Shown here one piece after another: positions 23,855 through 35,274 of a stretch of DNA of 64,000 bases (positions are counted from its first letter, which is position 1; every line of letters begins with the position of its first letter). The notes beneath the pieces were generated by a model. The model did not search any database and was not told where the DNA came from. It saw nothing but the letters and a program-made list of their open reading frames with translations. A program made the position numbers and the translations under genes. The stretch lies in the NCBI RefSeq assembly GCF_000204055.1, contig NW_006768766.1:590706-654705 (forward strand), read 5' to 3'. This DNA is from Melampsora larici-populina 98AG31. Taxonomy: Eukaryota; Basidiomycota; Pucciniomycetes; Pucciniales; Melampsoraceae.

Positions 23855-24712
23855 CTAGCGAGATATAATTATTCTGGATCTGTACATGATGGATTCTTGG
23901 TAAGCTTCAGCTTATTGATCACCAAAAACGCACAAAATCAGATTAGATGATTTACGCGAAATGATCAAGACAAAAAGTACTCACTAGAATCTCTGGTAGA
24001 ATGAGTGTTTGATTCATTGGTAATTAGGTTTGAGAGCATGTCTTTAGTCTTTGTGGATGATACCAACTTCTTGTCAATTTCAACTGAATTTACGCTGGTC
24101 GATTCTGAAGAGGTTGGCAAGAGGTTTAAAACTCGTTGAGGCGAAGCATTGCTTCTGACCCCTATTTAAATAAAGGTGTAGCCACTTATCAATCTCTGAT
24201 TTCAATTGTAAGTGATATGAAGACTGAAGCTCATACATACCTTGTCGTCCGCCGTCAATTTCATCCGTATCTATTCTCTCTGTTCTTCGTTTCAGTTTGG
24301 GCTGTGCATCAATGAATGACAAAGAAAGCCTATTGGGGTGCACAAGAACATTATCGCTTTGTGTTTCTCGCAATCCTGTCACAGTAAAGACTTTTCCTGC
24401 TTTCTCAGGACCACCCAACATCGGGAACGGTCCTACAGTTTGAACACTTTCTTCTCGTTTTTCAAGAACCGTCGTTTCATGTTCTTCTATAAAATTAATC
24501 AGAAGTTTTAGTAAGTTTTACTCAATTTGATCAAGAGTTATTTAAGCTTTGTTTACAGAGGATATAAAATTTAACTCACCAGACAATTGGGACACTATGA
24601 ATGGACTGTCCTGTTGATCTCCAGATACATGGTTAGGAAGAGGTGTGGCACGAATGTTGCAAATGAGTATAAAGCAGTAAAAGCATGGAACTATAAATTG
24701 GATCGTAAGCAT
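23855..24712 (-). CDS. Candidate secreted protein, 203 aa, with Kex2-like sites and no mature cysteine
   Basis: Four exons: complement(23855..23910, 23985..24161, 24241..24486, 24580..24712); 612 bases, phases closing. Residues 1 to about 22 form a signal peptide (MLTIQFIVPCFYCFILICNI, then RATPLP). The mature protein has basic sites that fit Kex2-type processing, VLEKR/EES near residue 55 and KLKRRTER near 110, and no cysteine is evident. The last intron (GTGAGT..AATAAG, 74 bp) is inferred from its strong donor and normal length. If unspliced, the protein would stop five codons later, at 23965. The profile fits a processed secreted peptide or effector; no family is recognised. Confidence 0.55.
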
Positions 24713-26177
24713 ATCTTAATGGTTGGCCTTTATATTTGAAAGACAAAAAATGGAATCAAAATTCCAAATAATTCGACCAGCGACGTTTTTGGCGGCAAGG
24801 ATTATTCACAGAACAGATTAGAGGTGAAGTATGATGGTTTCAGAGAAGACAAATAAGAGAAATCAATAGTAACTTACATCATCAATTGAACCATGTAACT
24901 GAGGTAATGACTTCTTCGAAGAAACGTTACACTGGAGCTTAGGAGAGCCGCAAGGTCCACGCGATTCGGCCACGAGAATAGATAAGGAGATCCAAGACCC
25001 AAGTAAGTGACGAACCCTTTGTGGCTCTACAACTGGTATTCAAAGTAAACCCAAGCGAAGCGGAATCCTGATTCTGATTGTTAGCGACCGAGTACGACGA
25101 GTCTATGGCCTCGACATGGGTTGTAAGTTTTTTACTGGACGATCGAAGCTCAAGATGGTATCTATCATCATTCTTGAAGTCTATGTCTCCAGTTCGTAGG
25201 TGCCATAGTGACCTTTTCAACGTTTCATGCGAAATCCACTTCTTCGATCAGACTGATCTCGCACTCAGATTCTTCAGGTGTACTGTCAATGATCAACAGA
25301 CTCTTTGGCTGTGACATGATAATCAATGCTCCAATATACAAAATCATTGTGCCAAGAGGTAATGATATTTTAGCTGACTAGTTCTGATACAGACAACTTG
25401 GGACGTAAGCACACAAGGGTCAATTGGACAATTAATTTGAAATTTGTTTTTGCAGGGGCTTGCGCATATTGACCAAAAATGTGGCTGCAAAGCCTATGAA
25501 AATGAAATAACAATATCCTGCCTATATAGAGCTTACCTGCATCAATAGTAGACTGCAGATGGCCACAAGGAGTTGTCTGTTCAATCTGATAGATGATCAT
25601 ATCAAACACATGGTTTTTCTTACAAAACCTCACTACATCTTGATTAATTCAAGTGGCATCTTTGATAAGATGTCCTTAATACAGCCCAAGTTCAATGCCA
25701 GGTGGTCCTCATCAACTGTTCCACTGAAGAATTTATAAGTGTAGCATTAAAACACAGGTGCATTGAAAGATGAAGATTTTTACCGGTGTTTCTAAAAAAA
25801 CTCATCAGGATTTAAAGTTGGTGATCACATCAAACAGCCAGTTTTGCTCACTTTGTCTGTGCAGTAGTGCAAGGGGGGCTCAAGGTGTCTTTTCTGCTTT
25901 GTGTCAGTGCGGAAAACCCAATTATTGTGTCATGCCGGCAACTTTAGTATAAGTTAATGGATCCCAAACATAGCCAGGAGCAGAGAAAGCTACAGAGGTT
26001 TGAGCCCCCAAAAATCCAGAAGCAAAACTTTATTGTGATCAAAAGATAGGAAGGGTTAATTTTAGCACTAAGTTGATATCTGCGTGTTAGCCTAGGTCTT
26101 CATACACATAAGCAGCACGAGGGAGCGAAGGCATAGCTCGATCTGGCTCACATTTTCACTACGAAGTGTATACATCG
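24713..26177. other. Intergenic with unresolved open frames
   Basis: About 1.5 kb. On the minus strand an ATG at about 25350 opens a 40-residue frame with a hydrophobic start (MILYIGALIIMS) and an acidic end. A 93-residue frame follows at 24939-25220, but no splice pair joins them convincingly. No other gene or repeat was recognised. Confidence 0.4.
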
Positions 26178-26478
26178 TTACCAAAAGACTTTATAAGCAT
26201 TGCAAAAGCTGCTCCTTATATCGAAAACACGAGATGACTGCCTCAAGTGCTTATGAGATGTTGAAACTCATCGGACATTTAGCATAATCCATGGACCAAA
26301 ATCTCACCTGAAAAAGCTCAATGGGAATAAAGATGAATATGAATGAAACTCCTAGCAAAAGTAGTTTTACAATGAGGGTATATTGATTTGGGTTTGCGTA
26401 CAAGGAAAAGTATAACAGGATGAATGTAAGAGACACCAAATTGATCTTGAAAGGAGGCGGCTCTGTAAAAGATAACAT
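26178..26478 (-). CDS. Tiny two-helix membrane protein, 80 aa
   Basis: Two exons: complement(26178..26249, 26308..26478); 243 bases. It begins MLSFTEPPPFKINLVSL, continues with a hydrophobic segment LTFILLYFSLYA, the turn NPNQYT and a second hydrophobic segment (KLLLLGVSFIFIFIPIELF), and ends in a short charged tail. The intron (GTGAGA..CATAAG, 58 bp) has a TGCTAAAT branch-like motif. The size and two-helix shape are those of small ER or secretory-complex subunits, but I could not name the family. Its ATG lies only 105 bp past the last Dib1 codon, on the same strand, so the two may share a transcript. Confidence 0.45.
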
Positions 26479-27487
26479 GTTCGATGTTCATTGTGAGAAA
26501 TGATCATGGTCAGTATGGAGTCTGATAGCGAAAGGAAATTATAAACAAGACGAAGAAAGATGGGAAGTCTGACTAGACTTACAATACTTGTAACGGGTTG
26601 AGTAATCTATGATCAAGAGTGCAAGAAAGCAGGTCGGACATCAGGATGCGAAATGAAGCGAGTGGATAAGTATGAGAAGTTTATAAAGGACGAACCTTTA
26701 GGGCTGACTACCAGACCTCTTCCTTTACTTGCACCACGATAAATTGTCTCAACTATATCTATAAGCTAAAAAATGAAATTTTGTAGATCAGCTTCGGAGA
26801 AATAGATACGAGATCTTGAATTTTTGATAATTTGAACTTGCCTCTTGCTTGTCGTCCATAGCCCAATTTATCTATGATGAAAAAATAAGTTTGATGATGA
26901 GTACTTTGATGACCGTTCTTTCCCATACCAGAATCTTGGGCCTTTCATACCTTGTTGTTGTTTCCTGTACCTAAATCGATCATAATATGCTTATTTCTGT
27001 AGAAAAACTTTGATTCAAAAAAAACATGAATAAGTATGTTGATGAATGATGTTGGAATCTTCACAATCCAAAAACCCGAGAGTCACTTACCATAACAGTA
27101 CAAGGATCATACAATTCATACATCTACAATCGAGAGACTTATTTCAGTAACTTTGACTATAAACAGAATTTCTAAGCAGGGAAATCGAAGAGACTGACTT
27201 TTGTAAAATCAGGTACTTTGGTAATATCAACTAAATAAATCATAGCAAAGTTTTTAACTTTTTCTGATATACCATAAAGAGTTTCATCCATCCTCATACA
27301 TTCTGAATCCTATTCTTATTACAAACCGAACGAAATCAAATTGATTTCCTTTAAAAATATCAGAAATTGAACATAAAGAGCTTACCCAATCATGACCAAA
27401 TCGAATGATCACTACTCGATTTTCTTCTGCTAAAATCGCTTGATCTACATGCCAACCAGAAGGTAAATGAGGTAGAAAATATGACAT
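26461..27487 (-). CDS. dib1: Spliceosomal U5 snRNP protein Dib1/TXNL4A (thioredoxin-like 15 kDa)
   Basis: Essential thioredoxin-fold component of the U5 and tri-snRNP in the nucleus, acting in pre-mRNA splicing. Exons: complement(27387-adjacent set 27386..27487, 27199..27309, 27091..27123, 26951..27007, 26842..26871, 26696..26765, 26583..26606). Together they encode SYFLPHLPSGWHVDQAIL, VVIIRFGHDW, MYELYDPCTVMFFYRNKH, IDLGTGNNNKINWAM and KGRGLVVSPKDYSTRYKY, near-identical to the human protein. If the GTAAGT at 26582 is spliced to the AG ending at 26463, the codon T+AG is a stop split by the intron. The protein is then exactly 142 residues, the family length. Unspliced, it would gain 14 residues and stop at 26539. 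The intron after 26842 is GC..AG. Confidence 0.93.
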
Positions 27488-28656
27488 TTCTTGATGCTTT
27501 CAATTGAGTGATTGATTTATATTGGGCTTTCCGTTTGATTCGAAATTTAAAGTGAGTATAAATCAGCAAGTTTGGTCGAATTGACTGTAAAGGTTCGAAG
27601 TTGAAACTTGTTGAGGTGTTGCCGGCCAAAACAGCGATGGTGGCAAAGTAAAGAGCCTGTTTAGAGCCATATGCTTATGCTTGAGTGAAGTCAGGGCTGT
27701 GACCCGGCCCTGGCACAGGCCTGCCTGACACATCTCCCAGTCGGGGCCCACTTGGCCGGAGCTTTTGTAGCCCTCATCTCCGCGGGCTCGGGTCCCCGAG
27801 TGTAATTCCGAGCTTAATGATCAATTCTCCAGGTTGGTTATTCGCACGTTCGGCATTTACCGCACCTGATTTAGCGTATATAGTTTGTGCAATAAGTGTT
27901 GGTCTTTTAACGGCACGCCCGAAAAAGCGAAATATTCAAGAAGATCGAAAAGAAAGAATCTGCCAATGAGTCTTCTTAGACAGAAGTTGCGAAGGAAATC
28001 GAACGTACTATGTTGTAACTAAGGTGAAGTTTGGCTGTAAATATGTATATATGCTTTACTTTAACCTCAATTAGTTTTGACGCTGTTTTAAGTCAACTCC
28101 TTTTAAATGGTATCTTGTGAGATTGCTATGATGTTGCCATGACTTCATTTTAGTGTGATATGTTTTGTTGGAGATGGGACTAACAAGTAAATACAAATTT
28201 CTCGTGAGATTTTGTTTAACGAATGGAGACATTGTGAATATCTACATACAAATTTTATTTCTCACATTTATTGACGAAAATGAAAGATCTTCAGAAACGA
28301 AAGGGAAAGGAGATCTCAAAAGATATTTAGACTTAGAAATCATATCATATCATATCAAATCAACTCACCTACAGCTATATATTCTTCAAACCAAATCAAA
28401 ACCAACAAAACTGGATACATATCGATCTTGGTTCTTCCTTTTTGAATCTCACTTCAAAGTTAATCTTATCATACATACACTTCTTTGGCATTTTTAATTC
28501 CGATCACCCCGGGCGGTTTTCTCTCTCTCTTGAACTTCTCCTGCTAGAACAGGACTTCATCTTCTTTCTTTAATCTTGTTTCCTTTAAGATTTTATTGCT
28601 CAAATTTTCCAAACCCCGATCTCACTTGTCTACAAAATAACCAATTGATCATAATA
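27488..28656. other. Intergenic, divergent promoters
   Basis: 1.2 kb between Dib1 (-) and the four-helix gene (+). It contains a GC-rich patch at about 27690-27810 with the palindrome CTCGGGTCCCCGAG, and a long pyrimidine-rich stretch before 28657. No gene was recognised. Confidence 0.5.
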
Positions 28657-29672
28657 ATGGGCGAAGGAATTAAAAGACCAATGAAATTCAAGTAAGTCAA
28701 GAACCTTAACTGAAAGGATCCTCAATAAAAACGCTAACCAAATCGAATAAATCTTTGTGCTTTGTTAGAACAAGGATTTTCTTGAACTTATCCATCATTC
28801 TTGTTTCTATATCAGTTTTCATTTTGAATATTTTTACAATTTTAACATTACAAAATTTAAATAAAACAAAGCATTCGAATTCATTACCAGTAGGATCACA
28901 AGGAGCAGGAGCACAAGACGTAACAGAAGATTATAGTTTTGATGATTTGATTAGTATTTCATTAGCTTTAGTTGTAATCACAACTTTAACTTCAATAATC
29001 ACCGTAAGTCAAACTCCTTCTCCATCTTTCTTTTCTTTCTGGTATCATACTTACATTGATTTTTTATTTTATTCTGTTTTAGATTATCAATTCGATTTAT
29101 TTAATATTTTTTCCATTCAAAAGAGTTCATTCATTAAATCTTGTGTTTTCAGTAGTGTTTATAATCTTTTCTTTAGGATCAAATATAGGTTATTCAATCT
29201 TAAGCTTTACTAAAGGTCCAACAACCATTCACACCAATCTATTTTTTGATCTTCCTAGTAATAGTAATAGTACAACCATTGATAATTATTATGATTTACA
29301 ATCTCATCAACCTGTGATTTCGAATCCATTTCTTTATATTACACTTTGGTGTGTAAAATCATTCTTGATATGCATTTGGACATTTTCAATCTTTTCATCT
29401 TCAAGGTAAGCAATTTCTCATTTTTCTTCAATAAAGAATCCCCCCAAAAAACCTCCAAGACTTAGGCTAATTTTTTTGATTTTGGTTTTCTTTTTTCTTG
29501 TAGTATTATTTTCGAATTCATGGCCAGTAAATCAATCAATGAAGAATTTGGTCAAAAAGTTATTATAATTTATGATCATTTTTCTAATTCGAATTTAACT
29601 TCAAAAGAAAGAAGATCAATACCAAGTACTGTACCCGAAAAATTCATTCATCAATCTTTTATTGAATTTTAA
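28657..29672 (+). CDS. Four-helix membrane protein, 253 aa, family unknown
   Basis: Four exons: 28657..28691, 28769..29003, 29083..29405, 29504..29672; 762 bases, phases closing. Starts MGEGIKRPMKFK. Four hydrophobic segments follow: after residue 14 (IFLNLSIILVSISVFILNIF), near 75-105 across the exon 2/3 junction, near 110-135 (LVFSVVFIIFSLGSNIGYSI) and near 170-195 (FLYITLWCVKSFLICIWTF). The N-terminal basic stretch and the polar C-terminal tail suggest both ends are cytosolic. The overall shape resembles MARVEL or tetraspan-like fungal proteins, but no diagnostic motif was seen. The start ATG is preceded by an A-rich context (CATAATAATGG), good for a fungal start. Confidence 0.65.
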
Positions 29673-30581
29673 GTCTCAAAAATAAACAAAAAAATAAACA
29701 ACACTTTCATTTTGTAAAAAATACTTTTGCATTCTGTACATAAGCAGAGCTGGATAATCGAATCTCTTGTATTAAAATGCTTAGGTTTTGTTTATAGGAT
29801 GTAAACTTAAAGCATCATATAAATTGTCTGTTTTTTTATAATACTATGCATTTTTTTCTTGATATTTTGAAATTCGAGACAAACCTATAAAACAAATCAA
29901 AATCAACCAAAGAGATGAAAGAAAGAAAATAGAGACAGAAGAGAAAAGAAGCATTTTTTTCCTGATAATGTCTGAAGTGCGCCTTTTGTAAAATGCTTGT
30001 GATGCTTAGACAAAAGAAAACCGTTGAAACTAAGCTTTGAGAATATAGGTCTCGGAAGACGGAAACGGTTGTGAGATGAAGTGTTAGCTTGAGTTATGAT
30101 CTGGTCTACCATGTATGATCCTATGTTGATAAGACTAGACAACGGAATATGAATTTGAATCTGCACTTGGATCATGATTCATGACTCATGAGCTGCTCGT
30201 GCTGCGAGAGATGAATTTGAATGAGATGATGAATGCAGTATTGTTGAAGTGCAGTTTGGAGAAAGTGTAGTTATGAATAATGTGGTTTTGCTGATATATA
30301 AGCTGGATATCATCGAAGACTTAAGGTAAATGACGATTGGCTTCCTTGTAGTCTTCTTGGTTTCTTAAAGTTCATTAACTCAATCTCACATTCTTATCTC
30401 CTGATTCGGATTCCTGACTCTGGTCTTTTTGATTTCCATATCCTCTTTACCAGTTTACCTTGATTACCGAACCTACTCAAGAACTTCTTACTTCTCTCTT
30501 CTTTATCTAAACCATTCATCTCATCTTCTCTATCATATCAGTTTACCGAAAGTATATCTTACCTCTTCACAATCTAACATC
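29673..30581. other. Intergenic, no gene seen
   Basis: 0.9 kb between two plus-strand genes. The first half is AT-rich 3'-flanking DNA; the last 200 bp before 30582 are pyrimidine-rich (repeated CTTCT and TCTC), typical of a fungal promoter. Confidence 0.55.
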
Positions 30582-32812
30582 ATGTCTGACGATAACAGCG
30601 ATATTGATATGGAGTACGATAGCACGGGAGGTTACGATGATGATGACGATGGTAACTGATCTCGCTTATACCTTCTTCCAAATCACGCTTTCACTAACCT
30701 TCAATCATACTTTACAATAGTCATCGATCTAGATTCTAATAACCTTTCCTCAAACGAAGAAGAAGAAGGTTCAGATTTCAATTTAGTGTCTTCAAACCCT
30801 CAATCCAATAAGAAGTTATATGAAGTAGATTTCAAAGTATTAGATGAAGATGAATTGACCTTTCGTCAACACGAAGAAATCAAACACGTTGCTGGTATCA
30901 TTGGTATCGAACCTAAAGATGCTGCTTTGGTACTTCGTTACTTTGGTTGGAACAAAGATTTACTCATGGACAAATATATGGTCAGTTATTTCATTGCTTT
31001 GGTTCTATAAGTTCGACTGTCAGCTGAAGATTATGCAACTTCTTTCTTTAATAGGATTCGCCTGAGAAGGTTTTCACCGATGCCGGAATTTATCAACCTC
31101 ATTTACAGAACTCACCAGATTCATCATCTAAATCCACCAAACGAAGGACCACTCGTTCGACCCCAGCTTTTGTTTGCCAGATATGTTACAATGATTCACC
31201 AGATCAAGCTACAGTCTATTTACCAACATGTCCACCACTCCAATCATCCTCTACAACCTCTAGCTCTAAACCAACTTCAGTTCGTCACGAGTTTTGCGAA
31301 GACTGTTATGCACATTACGTGATTGGTAAAATCCGAGAAGGAGAAGCTAGAACGATTGAGTGTATGGAAACAGGTTGTAAACAAATTGTAGATGAGAATA
31401 CGATTATCAACCTACTCAAATCTATAGGTCAAGATCATTATGAGTATACTTCTCTATTAGAAAGGTTTCAAACTTTATTGAATCGGACATTTGTGGAAGA
31501 TAGTGCTTCATTAAAGTTTTGTCCTGCTCCGAATTGTGTGTATGCGATTGAATGTCATGTTTCAAAGAAAAGTTTGGATGCCGTAGTTCCGAGTGTCACT
31601 TGTGATTGTGGATATAGGTGAGCAGTTTTCTTGATTCAGACTCGGTAGATCTTTCATTTCGGGTTTTCTGATGCTTTTTTTTGAGTAGGTTTTGTTTTGG
31701 TTGTAGTTTACCAGATCATCAACCGTGTATTTGTCCAGTGGTTAAGATGTGGCATAAGAAATGTGCGGATGATAGTGAGACAGCTAATTGGATCTCAGCT
31801 CATACGAAAGAATGTGCGAAATGTCATTCAACAATCGAAAAGAATGGTGGTTGTAATGTAAGTTTGGTTTTCTAAGTTGTCTGATTTTCAGAAGATTAAA
31901 GACTGACTTGTGCGTTTTCGTTTGGTGTTGATGTGTAGCATATGACTTGTAAGAAGTGTAAATATGAGTTTTGTAGGGTTTGTCAAGGAGTGTGGTCGGA
32001 TCATGGTACGGCTTGGTATAGTTGTAATCGATATGAAGAAAGAGCAGATGCAGGAAAAGATCAACAATCGAAATCAAGAGCATCTTTAGAACGATATTTA
32101 CCATGTAAGTCTTTTTTTCATCTATCCAAACCTTTTTACTGAACCAAATTCCTAATGATATACCTTTTTATCGTAGTATTATAATCGATTTGCGAATCAT
32201 GAACAATCATTAAAATTAGATAAAGAATTACATGCGAAAACAGAAAGAAAGATGGAAGAGATTCAAGATTTTTCAAATTTAAGTTGGATTGAAGTACAAT
32301 TCTTAGAAAGAGCAGTTGAAACTTTATCGGTTTGTAGAACTACTCTTAAATGGACTTATGCTATGGCATTTTATCTTGAGAAAAATAATTTTACTGCTCT
32401 TTTTGAAGATAATCAACGGTAATTTCTTTTCCGAGTTTTTCTTTTTTTGATTTACTTGGGATTGAAGAGATATGCGGTTTTTTGATTCGATGGGCTCTTT
32501 GGTTTTTGTAGTGATCTTGAACAAGCTGTTGAGGAATTATCTGGGTTGTTGGAAGAACCTATTGAACCTGCTACGATTGCAGCCTTGAGACAAAAAGTCA
32601 CAGATAAGACGGTAAGAAGCTCCCCATCTCACACTTATTTTCCATCAGACTCAGTATTGATTGAATGATCTTTTTGCTTTCTGGTGGGTTGATAATAGGT
32701 TTATGTACATAAACGAAATGAGATTATGTTGGAAGAAACTGCAAAGGATTATCAAGATGGAAGAGTAGTTTGGAACAGTTTAGTCTTCTTCTTTCATAAT
32801 CATTTTGTGTGA
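30582..32812 (+). CDS. RBR-type E3 ubiquitin ligase, Ariadne family
   Basis: Transfers ubiquitin through a RING/HECT-hybrid mechanism. Exons: 30582..30651, 30721..30980, 31055..31617, 31689..31857, 31939..32104, 32177..32418, 32512..32611, 32699..32812. An acidic start is followed by a UBA-like segment ([20 protein letters not shown], ending near residue 110). RING1 starts at CQIC (151) and has HEFCEDC. The IBR has FCPAPNC and CDCGYRFCFGC. RING2 has [20 protein letters not shown], with the catalytic Cys at about 353, then [10 protein letters not shown]. The Ariadne domain follows in exons 6-8 ([16 protein letters not shown]). The exon 5/6 junction is one base out of frame: CCA T joined to TAT TAT AAT gives an immediate TAA. 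Either an indel or assembly error is present, or the C-terminal Ariadne domain is lost in this allele. Confidence 0.9.
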
Positions 32813-34077
32813 ATCTTTTTGAAAACTTATTTCACACTTTGCCTTTTTTTCTTAGCTACATTCAAATTATGAGTTGATCTCGACTCAAGGGATATAAGGT
32901 TTTAAGAGAGATATAAAGAGAAGAATAAGAGATTTTTTTTTCAATCGACTTTTCTGAAGAATTTTTTTTGTTTCTTCCTCTGTTTGTTTGTATAGATACC
33001 AGGGTGTTTTCTTATTCATTTCCATATATATTTTTTTCTGTTTTTTTCTTTGCTTCTTCTTTCCTTTTCTTTTCTTTTTTTTGGTATATTGTTTTATCAC
33101 AAAAACTCTAAATTTAGTTTAAAGGTCAATCTGCAGTTTTTAAAATGTTTGTTAAATGTGATTGTGATTTGATGGGGATGATCATGTTTGAGAGGGTTTA
33201 TGGTGAGAAATTGATTTTGTGTATTCCAGAAAGAAGTCTTGAAAGGTTTGAAACAAAAAAATGTGTATGAGACAGGAATCAGAAGAGGGAAAGCAGATTC
33301 ATGGACTTTTTAATTATTCATTCTTGCATGGAAAGTCAGATGGTGGGCGCAAGGTTGACAAAGAGTTGTGTCCGCTTACAAAATCCTTTATGTGAGGCGC
33401 GCGGCAATCAAGGCTGTGATAGAACCTTGGACCTAACTGGGACTTTGAAAAGATATTTCAAGTAAAGATGATCATATTTTTGAAAGAACAATGTGACAAA
33501 AATTTGTTCAACAAATGCTTTAAAGGTCACATGGCTTTTCTTGAGCTTGGGGCTCATCCACAACATTATGACTTTCTATGTCTTCAAAATGAAATCAGTC
33601 ATGACAATTGTATATGTAAATTTTCGTCTAGTTCATGATCATTAGGGTCAAGAAGAGCTTCTGATCTTTGGATATTTGAGTCTTGCATATGGGTACTCCA
33701 CCCTCCATTCTTGGAATTGCTTGACATACCCTGCATAAGTCATGCAGATTGTCTGAATAGAAAGCTTTATTACCAGTAAGCTTTGTGGAACTTGAGTTAA
33801 GTCCCAAAGATCTTGTGATCAAAGATGAATGAGAATCCATCATGCACACTGCGGTCCAGGAAGTTAAGTGTGGACCTTACCAGTTCATTTCAAATTATGT
33901 TAATTAATCAATCTTCTTGTGATCAATGTGCTTCTCTTTGAGGTGAGGTGGATGGGTGTGTCTTTGAAGAAAAACAACCTGGTGTATTGACCAGCACAGA
34001 AACATGTTGTAAGTTGTGCCTTTGCTTCAATGGGGATAAAAGAATGAAAAACTTGTAACAGTGTAAGGGATCAAATC

Positions 34078-34368
34078 CCTGATCAGAAAACAAACAAACA
34101 AATACTCAGTCTAAAGGATATCAATAGGCGGACGCTGAAGTGATAGGATAGTGATGAGGTATTTGGTTTTGTATGAATAAAGCTTAATGAATTGCTAATC
34201 ATGTTAAACATATGAAGCAAGAATGAAAACAAAGATCTGAATACTATCATACCTGATCAGAAAACAAACAAAACAAATACTCAGTCTAAAGGATATCAAT
34301 AGGCGGATGCTGAAGTGATAGGATAGTGATGAGGTATTTGGTTTTGTATGAATAAAGCTTAATGAATA
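34078..34368 (+). repeat. Direct duplication of about 115 bp
   Basis: The segment from CTGATCAGAAAACAAAC to AAAGCTTAATGAAT at about 34079..34193 is repeated at about 34255..34368 with only a few differences (one inserted A, GGCGGACG against GGCGGATG). The 62 bp between the copies are unique. No coding content. Confidence 0.85.
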
Positions 34369-34930
34369 AAGAAAAGCTTTCTGAACAATCTGATCATAGA
34401 ATATAAAGCAGTGTTACAAGTTATGGTTAGGTTAAATCTTGTGTGTATGAAAAAGGAGATAATACTTAAGTAAGACGTAACAAGACATGTGTAATTATAA
34501 CAGTCATTATGAAATAAAGAAATATGAATAAATGTATATATCTCCAACACAGTGTTGAGCCAGTGTGTTTCTACAAGCATGTATTGTAAGTCAATGTCAA
34601 GTAATAGGGATATGGAGCAACACAAGGCATTGTACCTGAGTAAAAGAGTGCCTGGTGGGTTTCTCCTTGGGGGTTTCTCCTTGTTGGGTTGTGGTTGTGG
34701 TACTGTTATGTACCTGAAACACAGCCTTGTGGTACTTTTGCCGGGGTATATTCCAGTGATAGGGTAGGTTGCCGACTTGGGAAATGTGAATCTTGTACTG
34801 TATTCCTGGACCAGGGACTCTCCTAGCATCTAGATTGGATTGACCACTCACCCAACTTCTTGTATTGTCAACTCAATGAAACCATGGCCTAATTCAACAT
34901 TTCTTGTGTATCATGCTAGATTTACTTGTT

Positions 34931-35274
34931 TAGGCCATGTTTGGCTGGAACCAAATGCAGTTTTTGGCCAAATACTCCACCAAAGCCACAAAGACCAGCA
35001 TTTGGCAATGGTTTTTGATCAACACCAAAAACTGTTTTTGATCCAAAAAGTCTTCAATTTTGAAAAACAGCCCTGAGGCTGTTTGTGAGACCAAAAAGAG
35101 TTTTTGCCCTCATTTGCCCCTCCATTTCAATCTTTTGTTGACCTATTTGGTCGACTGTTTGGTAAACAAAAAAGCCAAATCTCAAGTTTTTCAATCTGCC
35201 CCTTGAAAAAGGGGCAGATTGAAAAATTGTTTTTGTGTAACAAATTTTTGGAAAACCAGCCAAATGGGCCCTTA
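34931..35274. mobile_element. 344-bp MITE, TIR with GGCC.ATTTGGCTGG
   Basis: The left end TAGGCCATGTTTGGCTGG matches the inverse of the right end, TAAGGGCCCATTTGGCTGG, with small indels. The inside is rich in complementary short stretches, including a nearly perfect foldback at about 35189-35226 (CAATCTGCCCCTT, spacer, AAGGGGCAGATTG). No coding frame. Ends of the GGGCC..TTTGGCT type are common among fungal and plant hAT-like MITEs, but the superfamily is uncertain. Confidence 0.65.

Noticed and set aside
24939..25350. Two minus-strand frames, one with a hydrophobic start, that might form another secreted-protein gene
   Set aside because: No donor/acceptor pair joins them in frame, and the first stops after 40 codons; left as unresolved.
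27690..27810. GC-rich hairpin CTCGGGTCCCCGAG considered as a terminator or structured RNA
   Set aside because: Intrinsic terminators do not apply in a fungal nucleus, and no extended conserved structure could be seen.
34066..34082. AGGGATCAAATCCCTGATC considered as a tRNA T-arm
   Set aside because: No A-box or acceptor stem at the right distance; it is a simple short palindrome next to a direct repeat.
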